Shown: positions 37,905 to 46,426 of the stretch, piece by piece | How the letters are laid out: the number at the start of each line of letters is the position of its first letter | How positions within the stretch are numbered: position 1 is the stretch's first letter | Assembly (NCBI RefSeq): GCF_000815465.1 | Contig: NZ_JSWE01000223.1 | Span: 1-64,000 of the forward strand | Length of the DNA: 64,000 nt | From: Candidatus Jidaibacter acanthamoeba | GTDB taxonomy: Bacteria; Pseudomonadota; Alphaproteobacteria; Rickettsiales; Midichloriaceae | Reading direction: 5' to 3' | Program-made: the position numbers and the translations under genes | The notes under the pieces: model-generated | What the model was told of the DNA's origin: nothing | Database searches by the model: none | Seen by the model: the letters and a program-made list of their open reading frames with translations, nothing else

Positions 37905-39632
37905 ATGCAGCTTCGAACAAAGCAGCATAACCAGCAGATTACTGAGAGAGCTAAATCTGCAAATTATGAAAAAGCCATGGATATATGCCACAGTAGGCTA
38001 ACTTTTGTTATCATATGCTTAACCTTATCTTTTTTAGCCTTAATTTCTCGACTTTTTTATTTAACTGGTTTTTCATCAATTGAAGATATAAAAATTACTT
38101 CAAGTAGAAAACCTTCTAAGGAATTTTTATTAAAGAGAGCTTCAATTACCGATAGAAACGGAGAGCTGCTTGCAACCAACATTACTACTGCTTCGTTGTA
38201 TGCCAATCCCCGTTACCTGATTAACCCGGATGAGGCGGCAAGAAAACTCTCCGAAGCTTTACCAAGCTTAAAATATCAGGACTTAATAACTAAATTTAAA
38301 TTAAATAAAAATTTTGCATGGGTAAAGAGACACCTCACACCTAAAGAGCAGCAAATCATTCATGATCTTGGAATTCCGGGTTTATATTTTACTAAAGATG
38401 AGAGGAGGGTCTACCCGCAAACTCACTTATTTGCTCATAGCGTCGGGTTTACTGATGTTGACGGTAACGGACTCTCAGGTATAGAAAAAACTTTTAATTA
38501 CGATTTGGCCGAGTCGACTCAACTTCCCCTGGAACTCTCTCTTGATTTAAGAATACAAAATATAGTACGTGAAGAATTATTGCGTGCCATTGATTTAAAT
38601 CAAGCCATAGGTGCTTCAGGCTTGGTTATGAATGTTAATAACGGAGAAGTTATTTCGATGGTAAGCCTACCGGATTTTAACCCTAATAGAACTGAAGGTA
38701 CCAACGACAGACAAAGATTTAATCAAATTAGCCTAGGCTCCTATGAGATGGGATCGGTATTTAAGGTATTGACCACTGCCTCAGCCTTTGATTTAGGAAG
38801 GGTAAAAGTTAATGATGCTTTTAATGTCTCCGTTCCTTACAAGGTTGCAAATTTTAAAATCAATGACTATAAAGGTAAAGGTGGAGAGCTTTCCATACCT
38901 GAGATTTTAATGTATTCATCAAACATCGGTACCGCTCAAATAGCCTCTTATATCGGAGTTAAGGATCAGCAGGAATACATGCAGAGGTTCGGAGTTTTGG
39001 ACAAGCTAAGCATTGAAATTCCTGAAGTATCCTCCCCTCGCTATCCGCCAAAAAAGAAATGGAATGAAGTAAGTATGGTCACGATCAGCTATGGGCACGG
39101 CATAGCAGTCACTCCGCTTCATTTGGCAAGAGCTATTGCAGCTTCCGTAAACGGCGGGGTGTTAGTACAACCTACTCTACTTAAACATCATGCGCCCAGA
39201 GACGAATACCCCAGAGTAATCGGAGAAGAAACCTCGCTACTTATGCGTAAGATGCTAAGGTTGGTAGTTACCGGCGGTTCAGGAAGAAGGGCTGAAGTAC
39301 CCGGATATTTTTTAGGCGGAAAAAGTGGTACGGCCGAAAAAATCTGTGGTCGAGGTTATTGCAAAAATTCTAATTTATCTTTATTTGTTGCCGCATATCC
39401 GATCCATAAGCCTGAATATTTGGTTTTAGTCATGGTTGATGAAGCAAAACGCAATACTTACAATAACGGTATGCTCTCAGGCGGAGCCGTCTCCGCTCCG
39501 GTTGCAGGAGAGATTGTGAAAAGAATTTCTCCTATACTCGGCGTTCACCCCATTTTAGACAAGAGTGAAGAGATAAACGATATACTATCACTTGATTTCA
39601 GCCCTCGTCATCAAAAAATCAGTGCCAGGTAG
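37905..39632 (+). CDS. ftsI: Septal peptidoglycan transpeptidase FtsI (PBP3)
   Basis: Class B penicillin-binding protein for septal cross-linking. The 575-residue protein has one N-terminal membrane helix (about 28-50), the dimerisation domain (SITDRNGELLATN, FAHSVGFTDVDGNGLSGIE) and the transpeptidase domain with SVFK (SxxK, within YEMGSVFKVL), SSN (SxN) and KSGTAE (KTG box). Starts two bases after ftsL. The dcw cluster stops here: murE, murF, mraY, murD, ftsW and murG are not downstream; murF is at 6261. Confidence 0.95.
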   Translation: MQLRTKQHNQQITERAKSANYEKAMDICHSRLTFVIICLTLSFLALISRLFYLTGFSSIEDIKITSSRKPSKEFLLKRASITDRNGELLATNITTASLYANPRYLINPDEAARKLSEALPSLKYQDLITKFKLNKNFAWVKRHLTPKEQQIIHDLGIPGLYFTKDERRVYPQTHLFAHSVGFTDVDGNGLSGIEKTFNYDLAESTQLPLELSLDLRIQNIVREELLRAIDLNQAIGASGLVMNVNNGEVISMVSLPDFNPNRTEGTNDRQRFNQISLGSYEMGSVFKVLTTASAFDLGRVKVNDAFNVSVPYKVANFKINDYKGKGGELSIPEILMYSSNIGTAQIASYIGVKDQQEYMQRFGVLDKLSIEIPEVSSPRYPPKKKWNEVSMVTISYGHGIAVTPLHLARAIAASVNGGVLVQPTLLKHHAPRDEYPRVIGEETSLLMRKMLRLVVTGGSGRRAEVPGYFLGGKSGTAEKICGRGYCKNSNLSLFVAAYPIHKPEYLVLVMVDEAKRNTYNNGMLSGGAVSAPVAGEIVKRISPILGVHPILDKSEEINDILSLDFSPRHQKISAR

Positions 39633-39719
39633 TTAAACAATCATTTTTATATAAATTAATCTTTTGTTAACTTTTTTTCACTAATATCTGATAAAAAGAA
39701 GTCAGATGAAGGTTAATTA

Positions 39720-41492
39720 ATGGCAAAAGATCAAAAGCATGGAGAGACATTATATAGATATAACTCTGATACTAAAAATAACGAGTTTGTCACTCAGTCT
39801 TCCCCTAATGCTGTTGAACCCGAGGTTTGGCAGTACAAGGACGCTAAAGGAGGCGGTGCTAATGAAGCCGGGGAATTAGGCGGCGTATATCAAAGTCTTA
39901 ATCGAACCGCTTTATTTAAACAAGACCCGAATCCCGCTAAAAATATAGCTGAGTTTTTAGCTTCTCAAATGCACAGATCCACCCATCCCGAGCATCAGGC
40001 GGAAGTGTTTTTTGCTAAAGTTACGGATGAAGCAGGAAAACCGACTCATCCTTATATTGCTTCCATATTTTTTAATAATTACCAAGGAGATCTCTTTAAA
40101 TACGCTTATACAAGCAAGGGCTTAATCCCGCCGGAAGATAGGCCGAAATTTATGGGAACGCAAAATGTATTAGTGAATACTTTCGGTATAGAAAATACAG
40201 CCGCTCTTATTAATGAGATTTTAAGTAGTTTGCCGGGTTTTGCCGAATCGGTAGTACCGAGGTTGCTAACCAATGATATGGATATGCATTCAGGAAACTT
40301 AGGAGTGGAAGTTGAAAACGGTATGGGAAAATTTGTCAGTATTGATTTCGGCGGCGCCAATGCTTCCCTTGAAGAAAAAATCCATCCGCATTCCCATACC
40401 AGACACATACCCGGCTTAGGGCCTACTAACCACTTTAGAGAATATGGCAGGAAATATAAAATTACCCCCGCCTTTGCGGCAGAATGCGATAAAGTAGCTA
40501 AGCATGATTACACTAAAACTATTGATGATGCTTTTGAAAAAATTGCCGAGTATAATAATTTTAAAGCAATTAAAGCATTCGGCAATCTCTTAGGTATGCC
40601 GACAAAACAACTACGTATTCCGGATACCGAGATAAATAAAGAGAAATTATTAGGAATTATTAAAGAGCATTACAAAGTTATTATAAAAGCCAGGCAAGAA
40701 GACTTAAGCAAATTCTCAGCCCAAATAAAAACTGATTTATGCTTAAAAAGTTATAAAGAAAACGGTGAGCTTTCATATGAAAACGTAGAAGGAGAAGATG
40801 TCACTTTAAAGCAGGTTATAAAAGAACATAAAGGATATTTTGAAGCTATATTGGGAGCTAATGAAAAATTAAAATTTAGAGATAATGATAATTCCAAAAA
40901 TTATAAAGCTTTAAAAGAGACGGTATTAAGCACGGCAGAAGAGACTCTCGGCATAGAACGCAAGACAAATATAGCAGATATTTTGACCAAGACTTTTGAT
41001 TCGGCAAATAATAAAGTAAGAGAAGTGTTAAGTAGCATAAAATTTATTCTCTTTCCTCCCCGGGACTATCCCAAGCAAGAAGGAATGTTTATTGATAATA
41101 ATTTGAGTTTTAGCGATAATCCCGTTTATAAGCCGAAACCCGCTCAAAATGTAGAGCAGCCTAAGATTAACAGTGCACAACAATCTACCTATCAATCACA
41201 AGAAACGTATCCTCCTTTAACCGCTCAGAAAATTGAAACTTCAAAAAAGGTTACAGATAAATCTATAAAATCCAATTTATCGACTTCTCCATTTATGATT
41301 AAAAGCAATAATTCTTCCCCTTTAGCTACTACTGAGCTCACAACTGATCCAAAAGCATTTGAAAACAATCAACCCCTTAAGATAGAAGGCTTGAAAGATA
41401 TTATAAGCAAAGTATGGAATAAAATAAAAAGTTTTACTCAAATAATAAAAGAAAAATTTATATCCGAAAATGATGATTCAAAAGGTAGATAG
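39720..41492 (+). CDS. Kinase-like candidate effector with a PI3/4-kinase-type catalytic loop
   Basis: A 590-residue protein without signal peptide or membrane helix. GELGGVYQSLNRTALFKQD (residues 51-69) resembles a glycine-rich loop plus an ATP-binding lysine (Lys67), followed by NIAEFLAS. Residues 183-212 carry LTNDMDMHSGNLGV and FVSIDFGGA, matching the D-x-H-x2-N catalytic loop (Asp188/His190/Asn193) and D-F-G metal motif (Asp209) of phosphoinositide 3/4-kinases and related atypical kinases; similar proteins occur among Legionella Dot/Icm effectors. The last 150 residues are low-complexity and end in the basic KSFTQIIKEKFISENDDSKGR-type tail, repeated at 42572. Substrate unknown; HipA-like kinase is an alternative. 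It begins 87 bases after ftsI and looks inserted into the dcw cluster. Confidence 0.7.
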   Translation: MAKDQKHGETLYRYNSDTKNNEFVTQSSPNAVEPEVWQYKDAKGGGANEAGELGGVYQSLNRTALFKQDPNPAKNIAEFLASQMHRSTHPEHQAEVFFAKVTDEAGKPTHPYIASIFFNNYQGDLFKYAYTSKGLIPPEDRPKFMGTQNVLVNTFGIENTAALINEILSSLPGFAESVVPRLLTNDMDMHSGNLGVEVENGMGKFVSIDFGGANASLEEKIHPHSHTRHIPGLGPTNHFREYGRKYKITPAFAAECDKVAKHDYTKTIDDAFEKIAEYNNFKAIKAFGNLLGMPTKQLRIPDTEINKEKLLGIIKEHYKVIIKARQEDLSKFSAQIKTDLCLKSYKENGELSYENVEGEDVTLKQVIKEHKGYFEAILGANEKLKFRDNDNSKNYKALKETVLSTAEETLGIERKTNIADILTKTFDSANNKVREVLSSIKFILFPPRDYPKQEGMFIDNNLSFSDNPVYKPKPAQNVEQPKINSAQQSTYQSQETYPPLTAQKIETSKKVTDKSIKSNLSTSPFMIKSNNSSPLATTELTTDPKAFENNQPLKIEGLKDIISKVWNKIKSFTQIIKEKFISENDDSKGR

Positions 41493-41511
41493 GTAATTTT
41501 TAATTGATGCC
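41426..41511 (+). repeat. Direct repeat, copy 1 (3' end of kinase-like gene)
   Basis: About 85 bases covering the last 22 codons of the kinase-like gene and the bases beyond. It matches 42506-42591, with 68 of the first 75 positions identical at a fixed offset of 1080. Copy 2 ends inside the 3' end of tRNA-Phe. Confidence 0.9.
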
Positions 41512-41632
41512 CTTAGCCATTAGAAAATTAGCAGCCGTCAACTAAAACAAAATTTTCAATACTATTAATCATTTATTAACTATTTTTGGAATATACTTAT
41601 TTATGTAAGTTAAATTTATAAAAGATATAATT

Positions 41633-42280
41633 ATGCCGGTTGAAAGAGATCCAATAGAAATGAAGAAAATTATTGATAAAATATGCAATCAAGTCTTTAC
41701 AGATACATTAGATGAAATGATTAAACTTAAAGCATCTCGATCTCAGACATTCGGTGCTGAAACAATCCCCGAATGCACAAAGGAAGATAAAGAAAGCTTA
41801 CTTGATAAAATGTATAAAAATATGACAAAAAGAGTTTATGAGGAAGGAGTTGATGGTAGAACTTTAGATCTTACCCCAATACATGAAGATGATCGTATAG
41901 AATTCAAGCCCAAGAGAATTGAAGAAGGTACAATGCTTGAATTACTTACTAAAATGGAAAAGAGCATCAACTCTTTTATGATAAAGAACAAACAAGAAAA
42001 CAAAATTGATTTTAAAGAATATGCAATTCAGTCAACTCCTAGACAAGATTGTATTAAAGAGATTGGAATTCAAGATGAATTGAATAAATCCCCGTTAAGG
42101 AAATCTTTAGAAAATTTTATTGGTAAGTTAATTGATAAGGTTACTGGCAAAGATCGAGAACAGGAACGGGCTCAAACTAAGGATTTAACTAAGAGCGCAA
42201 AGGAAACAAGAGTGGACATAGGTAAGTTTACTCATAAAGTTATGAAAGATGAAGCAGCTGTTACAAGCTTGAGAAGATGA
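41633..42280 (+). CDS. Hypothetical charged protein, candidate effector
   Basis: A 215-residue, highly charged, mostly helical protein with no recognised family, signal peptide or membrane helix (for example KEDKESLLDKMYKNMTKRVYEE; SPLRKSLENFIGKLIDKVTGKD). It lies between two direct repeats beside tRNA genes and directly after the kinase-like gene. The final codons lie in a 28-bp tandem duplication (42247-42308). A decayed stretch downstream (42309-42572) encodes a hydrophobic helix and the same tail as the kinase-like protein, so this gene may once have been about 300 residues long and is now truncated. Confidence 0.6.
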   Translation: MPVERDPIEMKKIIDKICNQVFTDTLDEMIKLKASRSQTFGAETIPECTKEDKESLLDKMYKNMTKRVYEEGVDGRTLDLTPIHEDDRIEFKPKRIEEGTMLELLTKMEKSINSFMIKNKQENKIDFKEYAIQSTPRQDCIKEIGIQDELNKSPLRKSLENFIGKLIDKVTGKDREQERAQTKDLTKSAKETRVDIGKFTHKVMKDEAAVTSLRR

Positions 42281-42308
42281 AGCAGCTGTTACAAGCTTGA
42301 GAAGATGA
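42247..42308 (+). repeat. 28-bp perfect tandem duplication
   Basis: Two head-to-tail copies of a 28-base unit starting AGATGAAGCAGCTGTTAC, plus six bases of a third. The first copy ends the 215-residue frame; since 28 is not a multiple of three, it shifts the frame for anything downstream. Confidence 0.95.
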
Positions 42309-42572
42309 CACACCAAAAATAATAGCTATTTTCGGTCTTATAAGCACGATAGGTTTTATATTTTTTTCCGACAAGGATTAAGAAAATTATAGATTTCTTT
42401 ATTATAATGCTACAAGCCTTACTGATATACTTCCTACACTTAAAGACCACCAAGCACAGAAAGCTAAAGGGATATGGGGTGAAATAACTAGAGTTCGAGA
42501 TTATTAAAAAGTTTTACTGAAACAATAAAAGAAAAATTTATCTCAGCAAATAATGATTCAAAAGGCAGATAG
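42309..42572 (+). pseudogene. Decayed 3' end of a kinase-like gene paralogue or of the preceding gene
   Basis: One frame reads KIIAIFGLISTIGFIFFSDKD, a TAA stop (42379-42381), then ENYRFLYYNATSLTDILP and QAQKAKGIWGEITRVRDY to a TAA at 42105+400 (42505-42507). A shifted frame continues KSFTETIKEKFISANNDSKG and an R-stop at 42572, nearly identical to the C-terminus of the 39720 protein. The stretch thus holds a membrane-helix-like segment and a conserved tail but has at least one stop and one frameshift. Not translatable as one protein. Confidence 0.75.
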
Positions 42573-42591
42573 GTAATTTAAAGTGGTGCCC
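42506..42591 (+). repeat. Direct repeat, copy 2 (abuts tRNA-Phe 3' end)
   Basis: Partner of 41426-41511. The match weakens after the TAG and reaches GGTGCC(C), which is the 3' end of tRNA-Phe on the minus strand. The arrangement recalls an att-type duplication bounding the 215-residue gene, or a tandem gene duplication followed by decay. Confidence 0.85.
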
Positions 42592-42659
42592 AGAATTGGA
42601 ATCGAACCAACGACACAAGGATTTTCAATCCTTTGCTCTACCGACTGAGCTATCTGGGC
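42584..42659 (-). tRNA. tRNA-Phe (GAA)
   Basis: Minus strand: acceptor GCCCAGA/TCTGGGC, D arm GCTCAGTCGGTAGAGC, anticodon stem with TTGAAAA (anticodon GAA), T arm GTTGGTTCGATTCCAAT, discriminator A and encoded CCA. It lies 23 bases downstream of tRNA-Glu, probably in one transcript. Confidence 0.97.
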
Positions 42660-42682
42660 TTATGAAATAGCCGCAAAGAAAA

Positions 42683-42757
42683 TGGCGACCCCTGCGGGAC
42701 TCGAACCCGCGTTGCCACCGTGAAAGGGTGGAGTCCTAACCGCTAGACGAAGGGGTC
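42683..42757 (-). tRNA. tRNA-Glu (TTC)
   Basis: Minus strand: acceptor GACCCCT/AGGGGTC, D arm TCTAGCGGTTAGGA, anticodon stem CACCC/GGGTG-like with CTTTCAC (anticodon TTC), T arm GCGGGTTCGAGTCCCGC, discriminator G and encoded CCA. First of the Glu-Phe pair. Confidence 0.97.
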
Positions 42758-42772
42758 GCTGCATTTGCTTGT

Positions 42773-42804
42773 ATATTCCTATACTGTTTGCTTTCTAAAA
42801 GCAA
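42773..42804 (-). promoter_or_regulatory. Candidate promoter of the tRNA-Glu/Phe pair
   Basis: Minus strand TTGCTT (42799-42804) and TATAGG (42778-42783) with a 15-base spacer, or AATAT just beyond. The -35 box lies in an inverted repeat TTGCTTT-N3-AAAGCAA, similar to the repeat at the tRNA-Gln promoter. Confidence 0.35.
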
Positions 42805-42932
42805 GTAATAATTTATAAAATCACCAAAAGGTCATTTATTTCTTAATTATAACATTTTCAAAAGCATAGTTGATAAACTTAGAATTAATGAAATAATAAT
42901 TATATTTATGATAACACATTCTTATTTCCAAG

Positions 42933-44321
42933 ATGCTTAACCACCGATCCTTAAAGATCACTTATACTGAGAAAACCCGAAATAGAAGAAGCATACAGCG
43001 GGAAGAATTTAATTATCACCCTTTAAGAACTGCCTATATCAAGAAAAATCAAAAGTTAAAAGTTTTATTAAAACATATGCTTTATGGTAGTGAAGAAGAA
43101 ATAATTAATAGCCTGAAAACGATGCCTTTTTATGAATATATTTTGATCAAAGATGATATATATGAGGCTAATATAGTGTTATGGGCAGTTTTACGCCGAC
43201 AGCTGAATGTTTTAAATTACTTGCTTCAAGAAGCACACCGTAATGACAAAATTATTTTAGACGCCGAGGATAAGGATAAAAATAACTGTTTTATATATGC
43301 AGCTTTCATAGGCAACCTACATTTAGTCAAAGCAATACTAAAGCTTAATCGTAATTATGTAGATTCAGTTAATATTTACGGAGAAAACGGGTTGATGGCT
43401 GCAATAGTAGGCGAAAACCCTGAAGTGGTCAGATATTTACTGAAAACTCATTGCAATCTTATTAACCTATCCGATAACGAAGGTTACAATGCTTTTTTAA
43501 TTGCTGCTTATAAGAATAATGCGGAAGTAATGACCGAGCTATTAGCTATTAATCCCGAGCTTATTAATTCCGTTAGCACGGAGAATGAAAATGCTTTTAT
43601 AATAAGAGAAAATATTAATACTGGGTTATTATTACTTAGCTATAATATTAAGACGCTTAAAATAAATAATACTTGTAATGTTAAAAAATGGTTAGCCTTA
43701 TTAGGCTTATCCTCAAAGGAAGAGTTTGGTAATCTTCAACAACAGGTTAATGATATGGGTAGAAAATTAATATTTCTACACTTAAAAATTATTGAAGAAG
43801 TCTTAAGTGATTTATTACCCCCTGAGATTATAGAGCATATTGTATACTTTTTTTCTCACCCTCAAATTGCGGATATCTATCCTAATATTGCAATAGAATA
43901 CCAATTAAAACCTAAATATCTTGAACTTTTAAAACAGCGTTGCGCTAGGGAAATATTGCAGGAATCTTATCCCGATTATAGTTTAATTTATTCGCCCGAA
44001 ACAGATTATATCAAGGTACTCGAACAGAAAGTATACCAAGCCTTATATGAAAAAAACTTACCACCTCAGGATGATAATCAATTATTCCTACATATACCCT
44101 GTGCGGAAAAGAAACATTTATTGACTACTTATTATTATTTAAATGTTATTCCTCACCCCGTTCAGGTAATTTTTACCTGTGAAATAAAATTCCCACCTCC
44201 CAAGCATAATATAAGCACGATACCACAAAGATATAAAACACAGTTATTTACATCCGAACTTCCGAACAGAGGTTTAAAACACTTAGATAATTTACGCCGG
44301 GAAGGACATTGCCTGCAATAA
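42933..44321 (+). CDS. Ankyrin-repeat protein with F-box-like motif
   Basis: A 462-residue protein without signal peptide. Divergent ankyrin repeats lie between residues 75 and 225 (NNCFIYAAFIGNLHLVKAIL, ENGLMAAIVGENPEVVRYLL, YNAFLIAAYKNNAEVMTELL). After a helical linker, LSDLLPPEIIEHIVYFFS at about 291-308 fits the F-box core (LPxE..x2-I). The remaining 150 residues are not recognised; they contain H- and P-rich strands. Ankyrin plus C-terminal F-box is the layout of poxvirus and Orientia host-ubiquitin-ligase adaptors. The F-box call is inference from a short motif. The gene follows the tRNA-Glu/Phe pair divergently and precedes glmS. Confidence 0.78.
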   Translation: MLNHRSLKITYTEKTRNRRSIQREEFNYHPLRTAYIKKNQKLKVLLKHMLYGSEEEIINSLKTMPFYEYILIKDDIYEANIVLWAVLRRQLNVLNYLLQEAHRNDKIILDAEDKDKNNCFIYAAFIGNLHLVKAILKLNRNYVDSVNIYGENGLMAAIVGENPEVVRYLLKTHCNLINLSDNEGYNAFLIAAYKNNAEVMTELLAINPELINSVSTENENAFIIRENINTGLLLLSYNIKTLKINNTCNVKKWLALLGLSSKEEFGNLQQQVNDMGRKLIFLHLKIIEEVLSDLLPPEIIEHIVYFFSHPQIADIYPNIAIEYQLKPKYLELLKQRCAREILQESYPDYSLIYSPETDYIKVLEQKVYQALYEKNLPPQDDNQLFLHIPCAEKKHLLTTYYYLNVIPHPVQVIFTCEIKFPPPKHNISTIPQRYKTQLFTSELPNRGLKHLDNLRREGHCLQ

Positions 44322-44438
44322 ATAAAGTATATTACTTCAATATGTATTTTATCGCTTTTCAACCCCCCATCTAAAGGTTGCGGATTTTTTATTTCGGTGT
44401 TAATTATTCTACATAAAAAATAATTAAGAGCATTTTTA

Positions 44439-46262
44439 ATGTGTGGAATTATAGGCATAGTAAGTAATTATCAGGATGTAAGTGAAAGAGTATTACATTC
44501 AATCGCAAGATTAGAATATAGAGGTTATGATTCAGCCGGTATTGCCACAATATTTTCCAATGGCTTTAACCTGCTGAAATTAGCCGGCAAGGTAAAAGAC
44601 CTTAAAGCGGCTTTTAAAAAGAATCCGACTCGCGGACGGATAGGTATAGGCCACACAAGGTGGGCTACTCACGGGGCTCCGTCATACGAAAATGCACATC
44701 CTATGGTAACTAAAGATATCGCCCTGGTTCATAACGGTATTATCGAAAATTATATGGAAATCAAGGAAGAGCTAAGGGAACAAAATTATAAGTTTAGCGG
44801 CGATACCGATACTGAAGTATTAGCAACTTTGATCCAATCTTATATTGACCGGAAACAGCCGCTCGACCGAGCAATAAGAAATGCAGCCGATCGTTGCCAT
44901 GGCTTATATGCTTTTATTGTAATCAGTAGTCATGATCCGAACAGGATAATAGGGGTGAAGAAAGGTTTGCCGCTTGCAGTCGGAATAGGTGAAAATGAGA
45001 TGTATTTCGGCTCGGATGCTTATGCCTTATTTCCGCTTACCAATAAGCTTATTTATTTAAATGATAATGAAATCGCTACCATTACCCCCCGCGAATACAA
45101 GGTTTGCGACATGAAGGGAAATGAACTGAATAAAGAAATTAAAAAAGTCTCAATCCAGGAAGTTTCCAGTAAAGAAGAATTTGAGCATTATATGCTTAAA
45201 GAGATTTATGAGCAACCGAGTGCGATTGCTCGCTGTTTTGATCACTATTATGATTCTAATAAGAAAGAGCTGTTATTTAAGGCAATGGACTTTAACTGGA
45301 ATGAAGTTAAAAAGGTATATATAATTGCCTGTGGCACTTCATACTATGCCGGAGCAGTGGCAAAATATTGGCTTGAGCAAAAAACTAAAATCAATGTTGA
45401 AATTGATATAGCTTCGGAATTTCGTTACCGTGAACCGGTTTTAGATACTAAAGACGTATTTATTTTTATCTCCCAATCAGGCGAGACTGCCGATACTCTC
45501 GCTGCACTTAAAATGGTTAAGGAAAAAGGAATTAAGACATTTGCCATAGTAAACGTAGAAGAGAGCTCTATGGGTAACCTTGCTGATTTTGTTTTACCTA
45601 TTTGCGCAGGGAGTGAAATAGGGGTTGCTTCTACTAAAGCATTTACATGCCAACTTATAGTATTATCTCTGCTTTCTCTCTATATCAGTTATGCGAAAGG
45701 TCTACTAAGCAATATAGAATTTGAAAAGGAGCTGTTAAAACTGCATGAAACTCCTAGTAAAGTTACGGAAACATTAAACTTGGATAGAAATGTTAAAACC
45801 CTGGCTGAGAGCATTCTTCATCTTAATAATATTATTTATATCGGCAGAGGTATTGCCTACCCTATAGCATTGGAAGGAGCATTAAAAATAAAAGAATTAT
45901 CATATCTTCCTGCGCTCGGTATGCCGGCAGGGGAATTAAAGCATGGACCGATAGCCTTAATTGATAACAACACACCTGTTTGTGTAATCGCTCCAAATGA
46001 TAAGCTATTTGCTAAAATAGCTTCCAACTTACAGGAAGCATACGCAAGAGGAGGTAAAATCATTTTATTCAGTGATAAGGGTGGTATAGAACAACTCAAA
46101 AACTTTTGTTTTATGACCGTTGAGTTGCCCGAAGCAGATGATTTTACCGCCCCCCTACTTTATACTATTCCGTTACAAATGCTTGCCTACCATTTTGCAG
46201 TGCTTAAAGGTAATGATGTAGATCAGCCCAGGAATTTAGCAAAATCAGTAACTGTAGAATAA
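44439..46262 (+). CDS. glmS: Glutamine--fructose-6-phosphate aminotransferase (isomerizing)
   Basis: Makes glucosamine-6-phosphate for peptidoglycan and lipid A. The 607-residue protein starts MCGIIGIV with the N-terminal nucleophile Cys2, has the glutaminase motifs RLEYRGYDSAG, GHTRWATHG and SGDTDTEV, and two SIS domains (ACGTSYYAG, ISQSGETADTLA, CAGSEIGVASTKAF, ALKIKELSYLPA), ending RNLAKSVTVE as is standard. Full length. No glmS ribozyme is apparent upstream. Fructose-6-phosphate would come from Pgi (33625). Confidence 0.97.
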   Translation: MCGIIGIVSNYQDVSERVLHSIARLEYRGYDSAGIATIFSNGFNLLKLAGKVKDLKAAFKKNPTRGRIGIGHTRWATHGAPSYENAHPMVTKDIALVHNGIIENYMEIKEELREQNYKFSGDTDTEVLATLIQSYIDRKQPLDRAIRNAADRCHGLYAFIVISSHDPNRIIGVKKGLPLAVGIGENEMYFGSDAYALFPLTNKLIYLNDNEIATITPREYKVCDMKGNELNKEIKKVSIQEVSSKEEFEHYMLKEIYEQPSAIARCFDHYYDSNKKELLFKAMDFNWNEVKKVYIIACGTSYYAGAVAKYWLEQKTKINVEIDIASEFRYREPVLDTKDVFIFISQSGETADTLAALKMVKEKGIKTFAIVNVEESSMGNLADFVLPICAGSEIGVASTKAFTCQLIVLSLLSLYISYAKGLLSNIEFEKELLKLHETPSKVTETLNLDRNVKTLAESILHLNNIIYIGRGIAYPIALEGALKIKELSYLPALGMPAGELKHGPIALIDNNTPVCVIAPNDKLFAKIASNLQEAYARGGKIILFSDKGGIEQLKNFCFMTVELPEADDFTAPLLYTIPLQMLAYHFAVLKGNDVDQPRNLAKSVTVE

Positions 46263-46426
46263 TAATTATAGGAGCTTAAGCGCATATACAGGCATTAAAG
46301 GTAACTATATCGGAAACAAAGCTAACCAGGAAACAAAGTAAATTAATAATTTATCAAATGTTGCTTAGCTGGGAGATTGATTAATAATATTAATTCAGCC
46401 TTATCCCACTAAAAGGCTTCATAATT

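Noticed and set aside
39720-41492. HipA-type toxin kinase
   Set aside because: The catalytic loop and DFG would fit loosely, but there is no HipB partner and the protein is too long; the PI3/4-kinase-like reading fits the loop better, though HipA remains a lesser alternative.
44322-44438. A glmS ribozyme or terminator ahead of glmS
   Set aside because: The 117-base spacer has a weak CAACC/GGTTG hairpin followed by Ts, but no ribozyme core; the hairpin is too short to annotate.
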